From Pseudoneurospora amorphoporcata (Eukaryota; Ascomycota; Sordariomycetes; Sordariales; Sordariaceae): DNA of 64,000 nucleotides. The position numbers and the translations under genes were made by a program. The DNA lies in NCBI GenBank assembly GCA_033297205.1, contig MU859193.1, positions 1 to 64,000 on the forward strand. Reading direction: 5' to 3'. The notes under the pieces were generated by a model that saw only the letters and a program-made list of their open reading frames with translations, had not been told where the DNA came from and ran no database searches. Below, in pieces: positions 1 through 10,723 of the stretch; within the stretch, counting starts at the first letter, position 1, and the number at the start of each line of letters is the position of its first letter.

Positions 1-91
1 GCCCCCCCGACCCCCCCCGCCCGCCCCCCGCCCGCGGCGGCACCGCCCCCCCGCCCCCCGCGGGGGGGGGGGGGGCCCCCCCCCCCCCCCC
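1..91. repeat. G/C homopolymer block at the window edge
   Basis: The first 91 bases are runs of C and G with one G-run of about 15 and a C-run of about 16, and almost no A or T. The composition changes abruptly to ordinary sequence at base 92. Nothing here looks like a telomere repeat or a gene. It is most simply read as low-quality or artefactual sequence at a contig end, but that is inference. Confidence 0.85.
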
Positions 92-2723
92 AGCTTTGTT
101 AGTGTACTGTCCACCACCCATTGTCTGGATAGCACACCGTTGATATTGTAATGTGTCAAATGTGTTACTCTCCATCAAACGTCGTGTCGAGGTTCAACAT
201 TCGGTTCTAATTTCTAAACTCCATCGATGTCTTAACCAACAATCAGGTAAACAGAACAAAAGAGGCAGCAGAAGATCTCAGATGACGCTGTCCAGGTGCG
301 GGCCTTGCCGTGGCCAATGTTGCTGGTGACTGCCGATAGCACGCTGTCACTAACAACCTCAAGGTCCCTTGTGACTTCGCTTTGGTTGCCCTGCTGTGAC
401 TTGCCTTCCACAACCCCGACCTTGTCTCGGTTGACTACCGTACCTCGCAGCCCTTCTTTTGTTTTTTTCGAAAGAAAGAAGTGCGTGCTTGTCTGTTTGA
501 TTGCTGCAGTGTATCAATATGGAATAGGTACAGTACCTCTAGACAAAATAACAAGTCGGGGCAAGAAAGGGAAGCACCCCGTCCACACTCCATCGTTGTC
601 TCATGGTTCTTTTCTGGTAGACTGGACGCCAACCTCCCCGGGCAGTGGACCGCCTCGTGATCACCAACTTATCTTTCGTCATCGAGTCATCGACAGCGCA
701 ACTGTCCCTGAAAAGGGTGGGCGGTCAAGACAGAAACACGGCAGTCTCCTTAATACCTATCCAACATCTCCATGGTTGTTTCCGTTCATGGTTCGCCCAC
801 TCATTTCGCCAACCCTTTCCCTGTCGTCTGAATGCACGCTTTCTTCCTTTTCGTGAAGAGACACTAGATCGGACAGGATGGGTGAGAAGATAAGGGAAAA
901 AGAAATGTACAATGAAGATGATGCAACCATTTCACCCGTTCGTCATCTACCTTACCAATGTACCTATGTTCGACGCGCGATAAGGCTGCCTTGCTGCTGC
1001 TGCTGCTGCTTCTGCGAGGCCGATCATTTGTTTTACACCTGATCATCAACACGAACAATGCTGGATCGACACAGTTATCAGACAAAGTCTCTTTTGTCTT
1101 TGTCCATCTACACTATACTACTCCCCCGTCTCTTCATTGTTGCCTACCTAAACCACCGCTACCGATACCCGAATGCTGTGCCTACAACAGTAAACTTCCC
1201 CTTCTTTCCTTTGTTTTGCGATTCTGTGACAAGCGAAGCGACGTCTCTCATCGGCCAGCTTCTACATCTGCAAGTACCTAGGTAGTATTGCAGATAGGCA
1301 ATCTGCCTGGAGAGGCAGAAAGGGAATTCTTCCTGCTCTGCCTACCTACCTGCCTACGCAGCCGTCGTCGATTGTCGAATAAACAGCCGCTGAAGCCTAC
1401 CTAGTGCTCTAGGTAGAGGCTCCGAACCTGCAGCAATCCACAAGCGGTGCACGAGTGCAGTGTACCAAAGACAGCCTTGAGTTTATGCACAATGTTTGGA
1501 TTGCGCGTTTCATACCGCCAAGTTTGGAAGTTACCTTCACGGAAGGTGACTCGTAGAACGGTATCAACAACACAGTACGAACATGAGTATATGTACAATA
1601 GATCCGATCTGATCTGCCGCCTCCGATGAAAACATGGGGGGGCTCTATTAATTGTTGATGTTCCCGTCGTTCGGAGTTGGACGGGCAGGCAGACTTTGCC
1701 TTAATGTCGTCGTAGCGTACCGCTAAGCACTTCTCGCCTCACCGATATTGCACCAAAAAGATTGATTCTGACAGCACACACGCCGTGTAATCACATCGAT
1801 TCTGATTCCGAATTGCGATTGACGGTAGTGAAACAACCTTATAGGTAACGAGTAAGTCTGAGAAAGTCTGGGGCGGCGAACGGTTGTGGCTTGTAAGCTA
1901 CAAGATGTAGGTAGGTAGATTGGTTACACGGCGGTTGATGTACGCCTTGGTAATAAGGCGATTGGAGGTAAATGAGCGTTTAAAAGACAAATACAAATTA
2001 TGTCGAAAGGTGAAATGGGTGCTAGTAAAACCATGCAAGCTTCATCTTCCTCCACCTCTGGATGAACTTGTAATCCACTTTTGGAACGTTTGGTCCTTAT
2101 TTCTCATCTTGGTCGGATCGCGCGGTTGATGCTGCATTTCAGGATTCTGCCTAGAGCTGGAACTGTTCTAGGACAAGTTAGGCTGCAACAACGACACGTG
2201 GAAAAGAAAAATATGGGGATGGCACCAACTTTACACGTTCGGTTCGCTGCTTACTTCCCGTCTGTCATTCCGTTGTTGCTTGAGAACGGAGACAACGCCC
2301 GTCGAATCGTTAACCTGCAGAAACAGAGGTGGTTGGAAACTAAACGTTCGAAACCCATTACCCAGAACATTGGCTATCAAGATCATCGTATCACGATATG
2401 CCACATATATAGCGTAGGTACTACAGATTACAGTATCGGTACATAGTTGCAGCCCAGCAAACTAGCAGCAGCAGTGAGCAGCAAGCAACGGTACAGCAGA
2501 ACAGTCGATGCATTTCCCTTCCGTGAATGTGCAGCCTGATGAGTTGGACAAGAAAAAGAAAAAAAATCAACCAAATACACCGTGTCTTGTCCCGTGCCAA
2601 TGCTGCCGTGTCCATATTTCCTTGTTTCCTTCCTAGGCTTTGCTTGATCTTATTAACCCAAGAATCTTTTCTGTTGCATGGTTCCCGCGATAAGCAGGGC
2701 GCCCGTTCAGACAAAGCCCAACA
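92..2723. other. Intergenic region without a supportable gene
   Basis: Short open frames occur on both strands, but none has recognisable domains, consistent introns or coding-like composition. The last few hundred bases are the probable 3' untranslated region of the minus-strand BTB/RCC1 gene that stops at 2724. A short CTG/GCT run sits near 990-1013 and several TAGGTA/ACCTAC stretches occur around 1270-1410 and 1905-1920, as is common in fungal intergenic DNA. Confidence 0.5.
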
Positions 2724-5700
2724 TTACCTCCCAGCAGCCGGGATGGCGGGGCCGGTGGGAGTCGAACTAGCGCTGGTAACTTGCGTGGCATCTCGTCCTC
2801 CTCTCCCTCGATCTCTTCCCCTATCTCTCCTCCTCGGATTACTGCCACCCTCTCCTCCGTCTGCTTTTCTAGGATGTTGTTGTTGTTGTGGTGCTGCTGC
2901 TCCACTATGGCCCTTTGGACCTGTTAGTATCGCTGGTGTTGCTGACAATGACGCAGCAGTAGCCTTTCCTTCGCTGGGCGCTGACCCATCTTTCTTCCCA
3001 CCCGGACCTCCTTTCCCTCGCCCACCTCTCCCTTCACCCTTCCGTTCACCAGCCTTGGCTTCACCACCTCCCGGCTTTCCGGCGCCCTTCGCAGTGGTGT
3101 CTCCGCCAGCATTTGAGCTTTCGGCAGCATTGACATTGTCTTTCCCCCTTCCTTTACCCCTTGCCTTGCCGCTCTTCTCCTTTCTCTCCTCCTTCTCGGT
3201 GGCCTTTCTCCTCCTTTCCTCCTCTTCCTCCTGTAGCCTCTTGCTCTCGGCATCCCACCATTCCTGGAACGCCTGCTCTTCTTGAATCTCTTGCAAGGAC
3301 CGCTTGGACACTGCACCCTTGATCCGCTCTTGCTCAAGCTTCTGCTGCAGGATGATTTCCTCCATGCTGAAGCCCAGCAAATGCTCATCCTTGCGCGCAG
3401 GAGCAATGTAGACCTTGGAGTGCGGGACAATTGGTTTGCTAGCAGACTCCCCGAGGCTTGGAAATTGCTGGGCTGGAGGTTGGGGACTAGGACGGGGAGC
3501 TGAGGAAGAGGAGGGTGTAGGTGTGGGCTTGGGCTTGGGGTTAGGGTTGACGGTGTGAACACTGTTGTTGCTAGACGTCCGCTGACCAGAGAACCGTGTG
3601 TCTGGCGACGCTGTCCTTCGGGCGACGGGCGTGGTCTCCGCTGCAACCAGTGGCTTTGCTACTGGTGATGAAGACACAGGAGGATTGACATCTAGAGGCG
3701 CTGGCTTGGCCTTGCTGGCAGTGACCATCTTCCAAGGAGGCGGCGCCTTCGATTCAGTGTCACCCCATGCCGGCTTGTTTGCAAGGGAAGCCTTGGCATA
3801 GTGCAAAGCTGCCTGGGCTGCCGCTTGTTCCTGTTGCTGTTTCTTCCTCTCCTTCTGAGACAGCTTGGGTTGTGCAACCTTTGGCGCCGATGTTCCTTCC
3901 TTGCCCGCGTGCTGTTGCTGTTGTGCAGCCAAGCCCTCTGATAGGGCTGACCGACCTGCTGCAACTGGAGTAGATGTAGCCTCCAACTGAATGATATCCC
4001 GCAAACCAACCTTCGAAGCCGGCATCGGGGCGTTCGCCCACGGAGCTCCTCCGGTTTTCGCCGCCGGCGACGATCCAGCCTGCAGAGGACTGTGTGATAG
4101 CACCGCAGGCGATTGTCCTCTCCTGATCGGAGCTTTGCCCTTCCATGAACTGCCTAGTGACGGGAACTGGTCCATATCTGCTGCCGGAGTAGACGGCTTC
4201 AGGGCCTTGGCACTCAGGGGCGTAGCCACTGCAGCAGGACCGTCTTCTTCCATATCAAAGATGAGATCTGCTTGCGAGGTCTTTGGCTTCAACTCAGGAC
4301 TGAGACCAAACGGTTCATTCCTAGCACTCTTTGGTGTTTTCTTGTGCTTGTCAGAAGTAGTTGTGGACGCTGATGCATCATCAACGCCACTCTCACGCTT
4401 GGACCTGAAGGCTGTAGAAAGCCTTCGATCGTCATCCCTTGAAGCCCTGAATGCAATCTCCTTGACCCTGGTCTGCCTCTCTTCATCGATATCCTGAGCA
4501 AGCTCTGGGTAAGCTTCATGCAGCAGCATCTCAGATCTGCCACTCCTTACAAATGGCGACTGGGCAGCCTGGTTGTCACGAACAATCGCGTCGAGCTCCA
4601 GAAGCAGGTCATTGTCCAGCTCATCAAGAAGGTGGTTTTCAAGCATCGACTCCAACTGTAAGCAGATGTACTCCAGACCGGCATCTCTGAACTCGGTTAT
4701 AGAGCACGGGCTGATCGCATTGAGGAAGTTAGCAATGTTGCGAATATTCGCAAATCTTCCCATGATAGTCTGGCAAATCTGTGACAGCCTGTCCAACATC
4801 AGGTAGTTCGCGATGGACATCACATCCATGACAAGGTCAAGGAAATCCGCGAACGTGTCACACACGGTGGGGTCAAACAGCTCCGCGCCGTAGTCGCCAT
4901 ACAGATAGCGAAGCACGTAGTCAAACGCGCCAGGTTCCATATGCTTGAGGTCAATCTTGATCCTCTCGTTCTCAATCTCGGCTTCTTCCCGACGCGTAGC
5001 CAGCCAAATGCCCCTGGATCGTCCGTGGAAAAGCACCTGGAACCAAGGACATCTCTGACACACAAAGGAGCTGTGGACGGCAACTTCCTGGCCCTCTAGT
5101 TCAAGTAGGATATCGCCATCGCCAAAAAAGCTGTGGTCCTTGATGGCTATTCGAAAATCCTCATCCATGCATTTCTTGGGGTCAACCTGCAGTCGGGCGG
5201 CTGCCTCAAGATTATGCATGTTGAGACGAGTGGCAAGCCTCATGACCTCCTGGCGAATTTGACGATATCTGTAGGCCAATGGCGGGGCTTGACGTGTAAA
5301 GTTCCATGCTGGTATCACCTTGTCCTCGTACATAAAGTGAACCAAGCTGAGCAAGGCGATCAGATCCAGGCCCTGAAAGATAAGCAAGGGCTTTCCATCC
5401 ACCTTGCTGATTGTGAATGCTTCGTGCTGAATATCAAAGCTAAGCCTTCTCGAATGGGCCAGGGCATGCCGGATTACGGAGCTTCGGGCGGAGAGGAGCC
5501 AGGCGTGAACCGGTATCCGAATGTCCGGGAGGGATGAGCTGCATACCAGGGCGTCCAACGGTTGGTGAGTGTGATTCCATTCTGCGAGGTACGACTCCAA
5601 ATCCTCTTCCAGATCCGGGGATTTGAGCACTTCATATGCAACGGATCCGAGGTTGCACTTGAGCGTCTCATTTTCCCAGAATTTGATATTCTCCTTGTTC

Positions 5701-7769
5701 CTAAGATCCGGTTTCGGCCCAGATGCCCGAAACCCCTCCAGAGGATTGAGTGGTGCCACGTTCCTCCAAAGAGACTGCTCAGAAACAACGAGCTGCTCCT
5801 TCATTACATCCAAATCCCGACGGATCGCAGCAAACGCACCGAAAGGTGACGCTCTGACTGCCGCAACCTGTGTGATATACGGCACTCTTTGAAACTTGAA
5901 GTCGTTGCGCTTTGACTCCAAAGACCCTGAATAGGCATCCTTGACCTTTGTTCGCTTGATGCGGCGCCACACGGTACCAGAGTGTGTGCTGATGATAACG
6001 GAGCCATGTTCACCGACTCCAACCGATCGTACCCCATCCTTTCTTGCGCTCCAGATACACTGTGGTTGGGTTACAGCACCCTTGATCTTGGACGGATTGG
6101 TGGTAGAGGTCGCCGGTGGGTTCGTCTCCATCTTGTGATCCAAGTGCATGGTGAAGAGATCTCCACGTTTTGTCAAAGCGGCAATCGTCTCTCCGCCGGA
6201 CGTGATATAAGAGATCTGGCTCCTACCTGGCTCGTACCGATTGGACATGGAAAGGTTGCCAATCGTATCAATGGTCGCAAAGGGAAATTTGACGATGTTA
6301 TATCCATAGCCAGTAAACACGCAGACTGTGTGGTTCTGGAGCAGAACTGTTGTCGCCTTGTCAATAGCCGAGACCATGACGATCGGCGATGAGAAGAGTG
6401 AAGCTGCCACCTTCCTCGGAGTCTGCTGATATTCGAGCGATCTCGAGTCTGAATCCATCAAAGCCAGTTGGCCAACATTCCTACCCCAGCAATAGAGGGA
6501 GATGCCAGTATGAGCAACTGAATGGATCGACGAAGCAGCAATGCCGAGGATACTTTCCTTTTTCAAGGAGCTGAATACCTGCCGCGGCGTAGTGCTTATT
6601 GGGTCTTGGTCCTTTTTGGTCGGCTCAGGAAGAGTATAGCCTAGCTGAAAGTGGGCATTACTACCCCAAGTCCAAAGAGCTCTGGTCTCATCGAGGGCCA
6701 TGGTGTGGTTCTGTCCGAGCGCTACCTGGATGACCTTTTTGTCGGCCAGGGGACCTTGGACAGGGGTGAACTTGAAGCGGGTATTTTCGTCTCCAAGTCC
6801 CAGTCGTCCACCTCGGCCAACACCGCCAACATACAGATTTGAGACAGGGTCCGTAGTAAGTACGGCGCTGTGAAATTTCGACATGGCCACATCCTCGATG
6901 ACGATCGGTCGGTTCAAAACAAGAGCTGGAATGTCGTTCAGGTCTGCGGCAGTGGAACCTTCTAATCCAGCACTCTCAAGGTACTCGTTGTAGAATCGTT
7001 GAAGCAAATGCGCCGGCCGTTCTAGGTAAACACGCTCAGGGAACTGACGGTCATCCTGATCCCCAAGGCCCAATGTCAGGTTCCGGTTGCTTCCAAAGGT
7101 GTACAAGTCCTCGCCAAGGGCCCCGTGCCTGGCTTTCCTGGAAACCCTCTCCTCGGCCACATCGTCTTCGTTGTCGGACCCGTCTTCCTCCTCCTGCATG
7201 GCTGCCAGTTCCCGAAGGGCTACCAAGTCGCGCTCGCCGATAGTCGCATTATACAAGTCGAAGGGGCTATTGCCTTCGTGATCCTTGGTCTTGATCAGCT
7301 GTCCAACCCGAAGAAATGATGCGGTATGTCCAGTTAGGTCCCTCTTTTCTTTATTCAGCAGCATCCGGGCAATCGAGATGTTCCCTGCATATAGTGCGCG
7401 ATGGAGGGCATTCCAGCCACTCTCGGGGTCTTGGGCGTATATATCGATGGCGGGGTGCTCGATCAAGGCTTCGGCGAAAGACACGGCGTTCTTGGTTGTC
7501 GAGGAGGCGGCGCGCAGAAGAAGGGTAAGGCCGACATGGTCGCGACTGTTGACATCGACTCGCGAGAGTGCGCTGTTGAGCTGTTTGCGAGGCTTGCCCG
7601 ACAGACGGGGCGATGTACCGAGACTGCCAGAACCGCCGGCTGGGCCCGAGGTTATGTTGCTGCTCCGGCCGGCCGGTTGGGGGCCGTGGGCAGCAGGGGA
7701 GAGGAGGCGTCGAAATCTTTCGACATCGTCTTCCCAGTAGTATTTCCAGAGGAGATGCGTCTGCGTCAT
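2724..7769 (-). CDS. Ankyrin / RCC1 / double-BTB protein, IBTK-like CUL3 adaptor candidate
   Basis: A single uninterrupted 1681-residue frame. The first ATG is at 7769; the frame extends 25 codons upstream, but only through a GTG. Domains in order: ankyrin-like repeats at about 75-180, RCC1-type repeats at about 221-480 (glycine-rich blades such as LYTFGSNRNLTLGLGD and ALWTWGSN), a first BTB/POZ domain at about 740-855, a second at about 885-1040 (GDGDILLELEGQEVAVHSSF), then a long disordered Ser/Pro/Ala-rich tail with a charged Glu/Lys/Arg helix near 1530-1590 and a Gly/Arg-rich end. This order matches the animal IBTK family and fission-yeast Btb3-type proteins, which act as substrate adaptors for cullin-3 ubiquitin ligases; that role is inferred. 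Its BTB domains are unlike those of the small BTB family further along the window. Confidence 0.9.
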   Translation of the reverse strand: MTQTHLLWKYYWEDDVERFRRLLSPAAHGPQPAGRSSNITSGPAGGSGSLGTSPRLSGKPRKQLNSALSRVDVNSRDHVGLTLLLRAASSTTKNAVSFAEALIEHPAIDIYAQDPESGWNALHRALYAGNISIARMLLNKEKRDLTGHTASFLRVGQLIKTKDHEGNSPFDLYNATIGERDLVALRELAAMQEEEDGSDNEDDVAEERVSRKARHGALGEDLYTFGSNRNLTLGLGDQDDRQFPERVYLERPAHLLQRFYNEYLESAGLEGSTAADLNDIPALVLNRPIVIEDVAMSKFHSAVLTTDPVSNLYVGGVGRGGRLGLGDENTRFKFTPVQGPLADKKVIQVALGQNHTMALDETRALWTWGSNAHFQLGYTLPEPTKKDQDPISTTPRQVFSSLKKESILGIAASSIHSVAHTGISLYCWGRNVGQLALMDSDSRSLEYQQTPRKVAASLFSSPIVMVSAIDKATTVLLQNHTVCVFTGYGYNIVKFPFATIDTIGNLSMSNRYEPGRSQISYITSGGETIAALTKRGDLFTMHLDHKMETNPPATSTTNPSKIKGAVTQPQCIWSARKDGVRSVGVGEHGSVIISTHSGTVWRRIKRTKVKDAYSGSLESKRNDFKFQRVPYITQVAAVRASPFGAFAAIRRDLDVMKEQLVVSEQSLWRNVAPLNPLEGFRASGPKPDLRNKENIKFWENETLKCNLGSVAYEVLKSPDLEEDLESYLAEWNHTHQPLDALVCSSSLPDIRIPVHAWLLSARSSVIRHALAHSRRLSFDIQHEAFTISKVDGKPLLIFQGLDLIALLSLVHFMYEDKVIPAWNFTRQAPPLAYRYRQIRQEVMRLATRLNMHNLEAAARLQVDPKKCMDEDFRIAIKDHSFFGDGDILLELEGQEVAVHSSFVCQRCPWFQVLFHGRSRGIWLATRREEAEIENERIKIDLKHMEPGAFDYVLRYLYGDYGAELFDPTVCDTFADFLDLVMDVMSIANYLMLDRLSQICQTIMGRFANIRNIANFLNAISPCSITEFRDAGLEYICLQLESMLENHLLDELDNDLLLELDAIVRDNQAAQSPFVRSGRSEMLLHEAYPELAQDIDEERQTRVKEIAFRASRDDDRRLSTAFRSKRESGVDDASASTTTSDKHKKTPKSARNEPFGLSPELKPKTSQADLIFDMEEDGPAAVATPLSAKALKPSTPAADMDQFPSLGSSWKGKAPIRRGQSPAVLSHSPLQAGSSPAAKTGGAPWANAPMPASKVGLRDIIQLEATSTPVAAGRSALSEGLAAQQQQHAGKEGTSAPKVAQPKLSQKERKKQQQEQAAAQAALHYAKASLANKPAWGDTESKAPPPWKMVTASKAKPAPLDVNPPVSSSPVAKPLVAAETTPVARRTASPDTRFSGQRTSSNNSVHTVNPNPKPKPTPTPSSSSAPRPSPQPPAQQFPSLGESASKPIVPHSKVYIAPARKDEHLLGFSMEEIILQQKLEQERIKGAVSKRSLQEIQEEQAFQEWWDAESKRLQEEEEERRRKATEKEERKEKSGKARGKGRGKDNVNAAESSNAGGDTTAKGAGKPGGGEAKAGERKGEGRGGRGKGGPGGKKDGSAPSEGKATAASLSATPAILTGPKGHSGAAAPQQQQHPRKADGGEGGSNPRRRDRGRDRGRGGRDATQVTSASSTPTGPAIPAAGR

Positions 7770-7844
7770 TAGAAGCCGGATGGGCGGCGGGAAGTCCCTC
7801 GGACACGCTTCGATGGCACCTCGCTGTGATTCGCAACGGACCAC

Positions 7845-9348
7845 GGCTTGTTTAAAGGTGCGTTAGGAAGCGTAGGAAAGACGTCCACCGGAAAGAATGA
7901 CGGTCGAGCTCTTTTCGGTCAGTGCGCGCGCGTGTGTGTGTGTGTGTGTGTGTCGCGGGTTTGCTGTCACGGGTTTGTGAGAGTGGCGACTGTTTGGGGT
8001 TTGGACGGTCGGAGTTGGACGGGTTCTGGTGTGTTTCTCAGGGGCGACGACCTGGAAGCTAGCGAAGGGCAAAAGGATATGGTTGGTGCAGTCTGTTTCT
8101 CGCTGGTCGGAAGTAGGAAGAATGCAAGTTGGAGATCCCGTAGGTTGCGGAGGTGGAAGAGCGCGGGAGATAAAAGGCGGTAGAGGTAGGAAGTCCGTCG
8201 GTCGGCTGTAGGCAAGACCCGGATCCTGCCTTCAGCCAGAAGTCGTCGCCAACTCTTATCAGTGTCACTGGTCATGGATTCAGTGCCACTCACACAAATG
8301 CTAAAGTGGAAGGTAGCAAGCCCCGCCTTGAACATGGTCCGCTTGACCAATCACAAGCCTGCATTCACACTCATGCGCCATTGACGGGACGAGAGATAAG
8401 ATAAGAGAGCCGAGTTCCCCTCCATCGATAGGTCATCTCCAGCTGTCGTTAACAAAGTCCGAATCAGGTCCGGAGCTTGGTGCTGTCGTATGGGGGGCGT
8501 ATGCTTGCGTAACGTATTGTAACTGGATCCTACATTGGATCTGGGAAGCCTTGACGGGAGGTAGGGCTGAAGCATTCTGAGGCTGTAGTCTATAAGGTAA
8601 TGCCTGTCTTTGATCGCTCCCATACATAGAGAACGGCATTAATCATTTATAAAAGCCCCTGAAGGTTCATGTGCCGGATCTCGTAAAGTGGAAGCACGCA
8701 CATGTCAGAGAGGATGGATCTACACTGTCACTGTCACTGTCACCGCTGGTGCCATTACTCGGACACCGCGGCTCAATGGAGCTTCTTCTTCTCCTTGCTT
8801 TCTTTGGAAGTATCCCCTCTTGTTGGGCAAACATGTTGTGCTGGTGTCAAATTTGTTGATCAAAGAAGAAGAGTGAACATACTGGAAAAACCCCCCCAAT
8901 CTCAAACGTCTTCCAACACTCATTGGGTAAGGATCTTAACTTCAGCTTTCCGCTGGTACCGTAGTTCTAGTGATTTGCGCCAGGGCATGGAAGAAGGGTC
9001 TCCGGGCCGTGTAGCTCCGACGCCGCTAGTTAGCGGTCCGCCAAGGACGGGAGCAAAGAGTCGCTGTGGGGTCCCTGAAACGCTCAACCCAACCAGGAAC
9101 CGCCGCCAGACCCGGCCATGGCAGGTTGACTGTTTCCACTTGTCCGTATCCGTCCCTGACTCCCGCGTCCGGGGCATGTTCCCTCTTCAATCCGCTAAGT
9201 GACGACACTTTCGTTTTTTCCCCCCCCCGTCTCTCAACTTTGGATTGCGCTGTTTTTCTTCTTAACATTGTTGTCTTCCATCTTGTGTTCTTGGTCCTCA
9301 TAGATACCCATAATCTCCTTGCATATACTCCATAGTACATTGATCAAA
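7845..9348. other. Intergenic region: divergent promoter interval
   Basis: This stretch separates the minus-strand BTB/RCC1 gene from the plus-strand mitochondrial carrier, so it should hold both promoters. It contains the GT microsatellite at 7932-7953 and a short CTGTCA hexamer run near 8721-8742. Overlapping open frames here lack conserved motifs and I see no gene. Confidence 0.55.
7924..7953. repeat. GC/GT dinucleotide microsatellite
   Basis: A GCGCGCGC stretch (7924-7931) runs directly into (GT)11 (7932-7953). It lies about 155-185 bases upstream of the ATG of the minus-strand BTB/RCC1 gene, probably in its 5' untranslated region or promoter. It is a simple length-variable tract. Confidence 0.95.
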
Positions 9349-10723
9349 ATGTCGTCCGACAAGGCCCCCCTTCCTTTTGGCTACACCTTCGCGGCCGGTG
9401 AGTCCCTCTTTCCTCCGATTTTGAAGCTTCCACGAGCCCCGGCGCGCAATTGACACTCGTGTCGCAAAGATTTTGGGCCAATGCTAACCCGTGGATTCTC
9501 GTGCCAGGTGCCATCGCTGGTGTCTCTGAAGCAGGTTCCCCCCGAAAATGAACCCGAAACGTCCGACTGTTGCTGTGTGACTAACCAGAATCTTGCGCTG
9601 GCCTCTATAGATTTTGGTTATGTACGTCTTCGAATCCCCGCCCCCGCCGCTGGTGCCCAAAGTGGTCGCATGCTCCTTGCGATTAGCTCCCAGTACTAAC
9701 ACATACCGTTAAAACAGGTATCCTCTTGATGTCTTGAAGACCAGAATGTGAGCGCAACCACCTGCCATACCTCGACGAAACTCCGAGCACCTATCGCGGC
9801 CACCGCGCCCAATGCGCTTCCCACGAAACTAACCACCTACGCCTCAGCCAACTTCAGTCCGGCACGCCCATCCCGGGCGTCGACCACTACAATGGCATGC
9901 TTGACTGCTTCAAGAAGATTGTCAAGAACGAGGGGTATGCTTTCCATTCCACAGAACACGGGATTGTGTATGACAGGAGTTGACACCTTTCTTCCACAGT
10001 GCCTCCCGCCTTTACCGCGGCATCACTGCCCCCATCTTGATGGAAGCCCCCAAGCGTGCCACCAAGTTCGCCGCCAACGACAAGTGGGGCAAGTTCTACC
10101 GCGACCTCTTCGGCCAGCAGCAGATGACCCAGAGTCTTTCTGTCCTTACCGGTGCCTCCGCCGGTGCCACCGAGGCCTTCATCGTCGTCCCCTTCGAGCT
10201 CGTCAAGATCCGTCTCCAAGACAAGGCCTCGGCCGGCAAGTACAACGGCATGGTCGATGTCATCGTCAAGACTATCCGCAACGAAGGTCTCCTCGCCATG
10301 TACAACGGTCTCGAGTCCACCCTCTGGCGCCACATCCTCTGGAACGCCGGTTACTTTGGCTGCATCTTCCAGGTTCGCGAGCTCATCCCCAAGGCCGAGA
10401 CCAAGAAGGGTCAGACCATCAATGATATCATTGCGGGTACCATTGGCGGTACCATCGGTACCCTCCTCAACACCCCCATGGATGTTGTTAAGAGCCGTAT
10501 CCAGAACACCACCAAGGTGCCCGGCCAGGTGCCCAAGTACAACTGGGCCTGGCCCGCTGTTCTGACCGTCTTCAGGGAGGAGGGCTTCGGTGCGCTCTAC
10601 AAGGGCTTCATTCCCAAGGTCCTCAGACTCGGCCCTGGTGGTGGTATCCTCCTGGTGGTTTACACCGGTGTTATGGATATGTTCCGCAAGATGAGAGACG
10701 AGCGCCTTGGCAAGCAGCTCTAA
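9349..10723 (+). CDS. odc1: Mitochondrial 2-oxodicarboxylate carrier
   Basis: Spliced model: 9349-9397, 9508-9530, 9611-9621, 9718-9747, 9848-9934, 10000-10723, giving 307 residues, the usual length for the family. It belongs to the mitochondrial carrier (SLC25) family, six transmembrane helices in three repeats. Signature motifs are MYPLDVLKTRIQLQ after helix 1, FELVKIRLQDKAS in the second repeat and TPMDVVKSRIQN in the third. Sequence blocks such as APKRATKFAAND fit the Odc1/Odc2 carriers, which exchange 2-oxoadipate and 2-oxoglutarate across the inner membrane for lysine metabolism (known family role). The start is the first ATG, and the first helix follows at once. Exons 2 and 3 are only 23 and 11 bases. 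Intron 2 begins with GC (GAA|GCAGGT) instead of GT; the GC donor is needed to keep the conserved SEILVMYPLD segment in frame. Intron 3 has a perfect CTAAC branch site. Confidence 0.93.

Noticed and set aside
296..856. 186-codon plus-strand frame near the left edge
   Set aside because: Composition is not coding-like, overlapping frames exist on both strands, and the start is not an ATG in good context.
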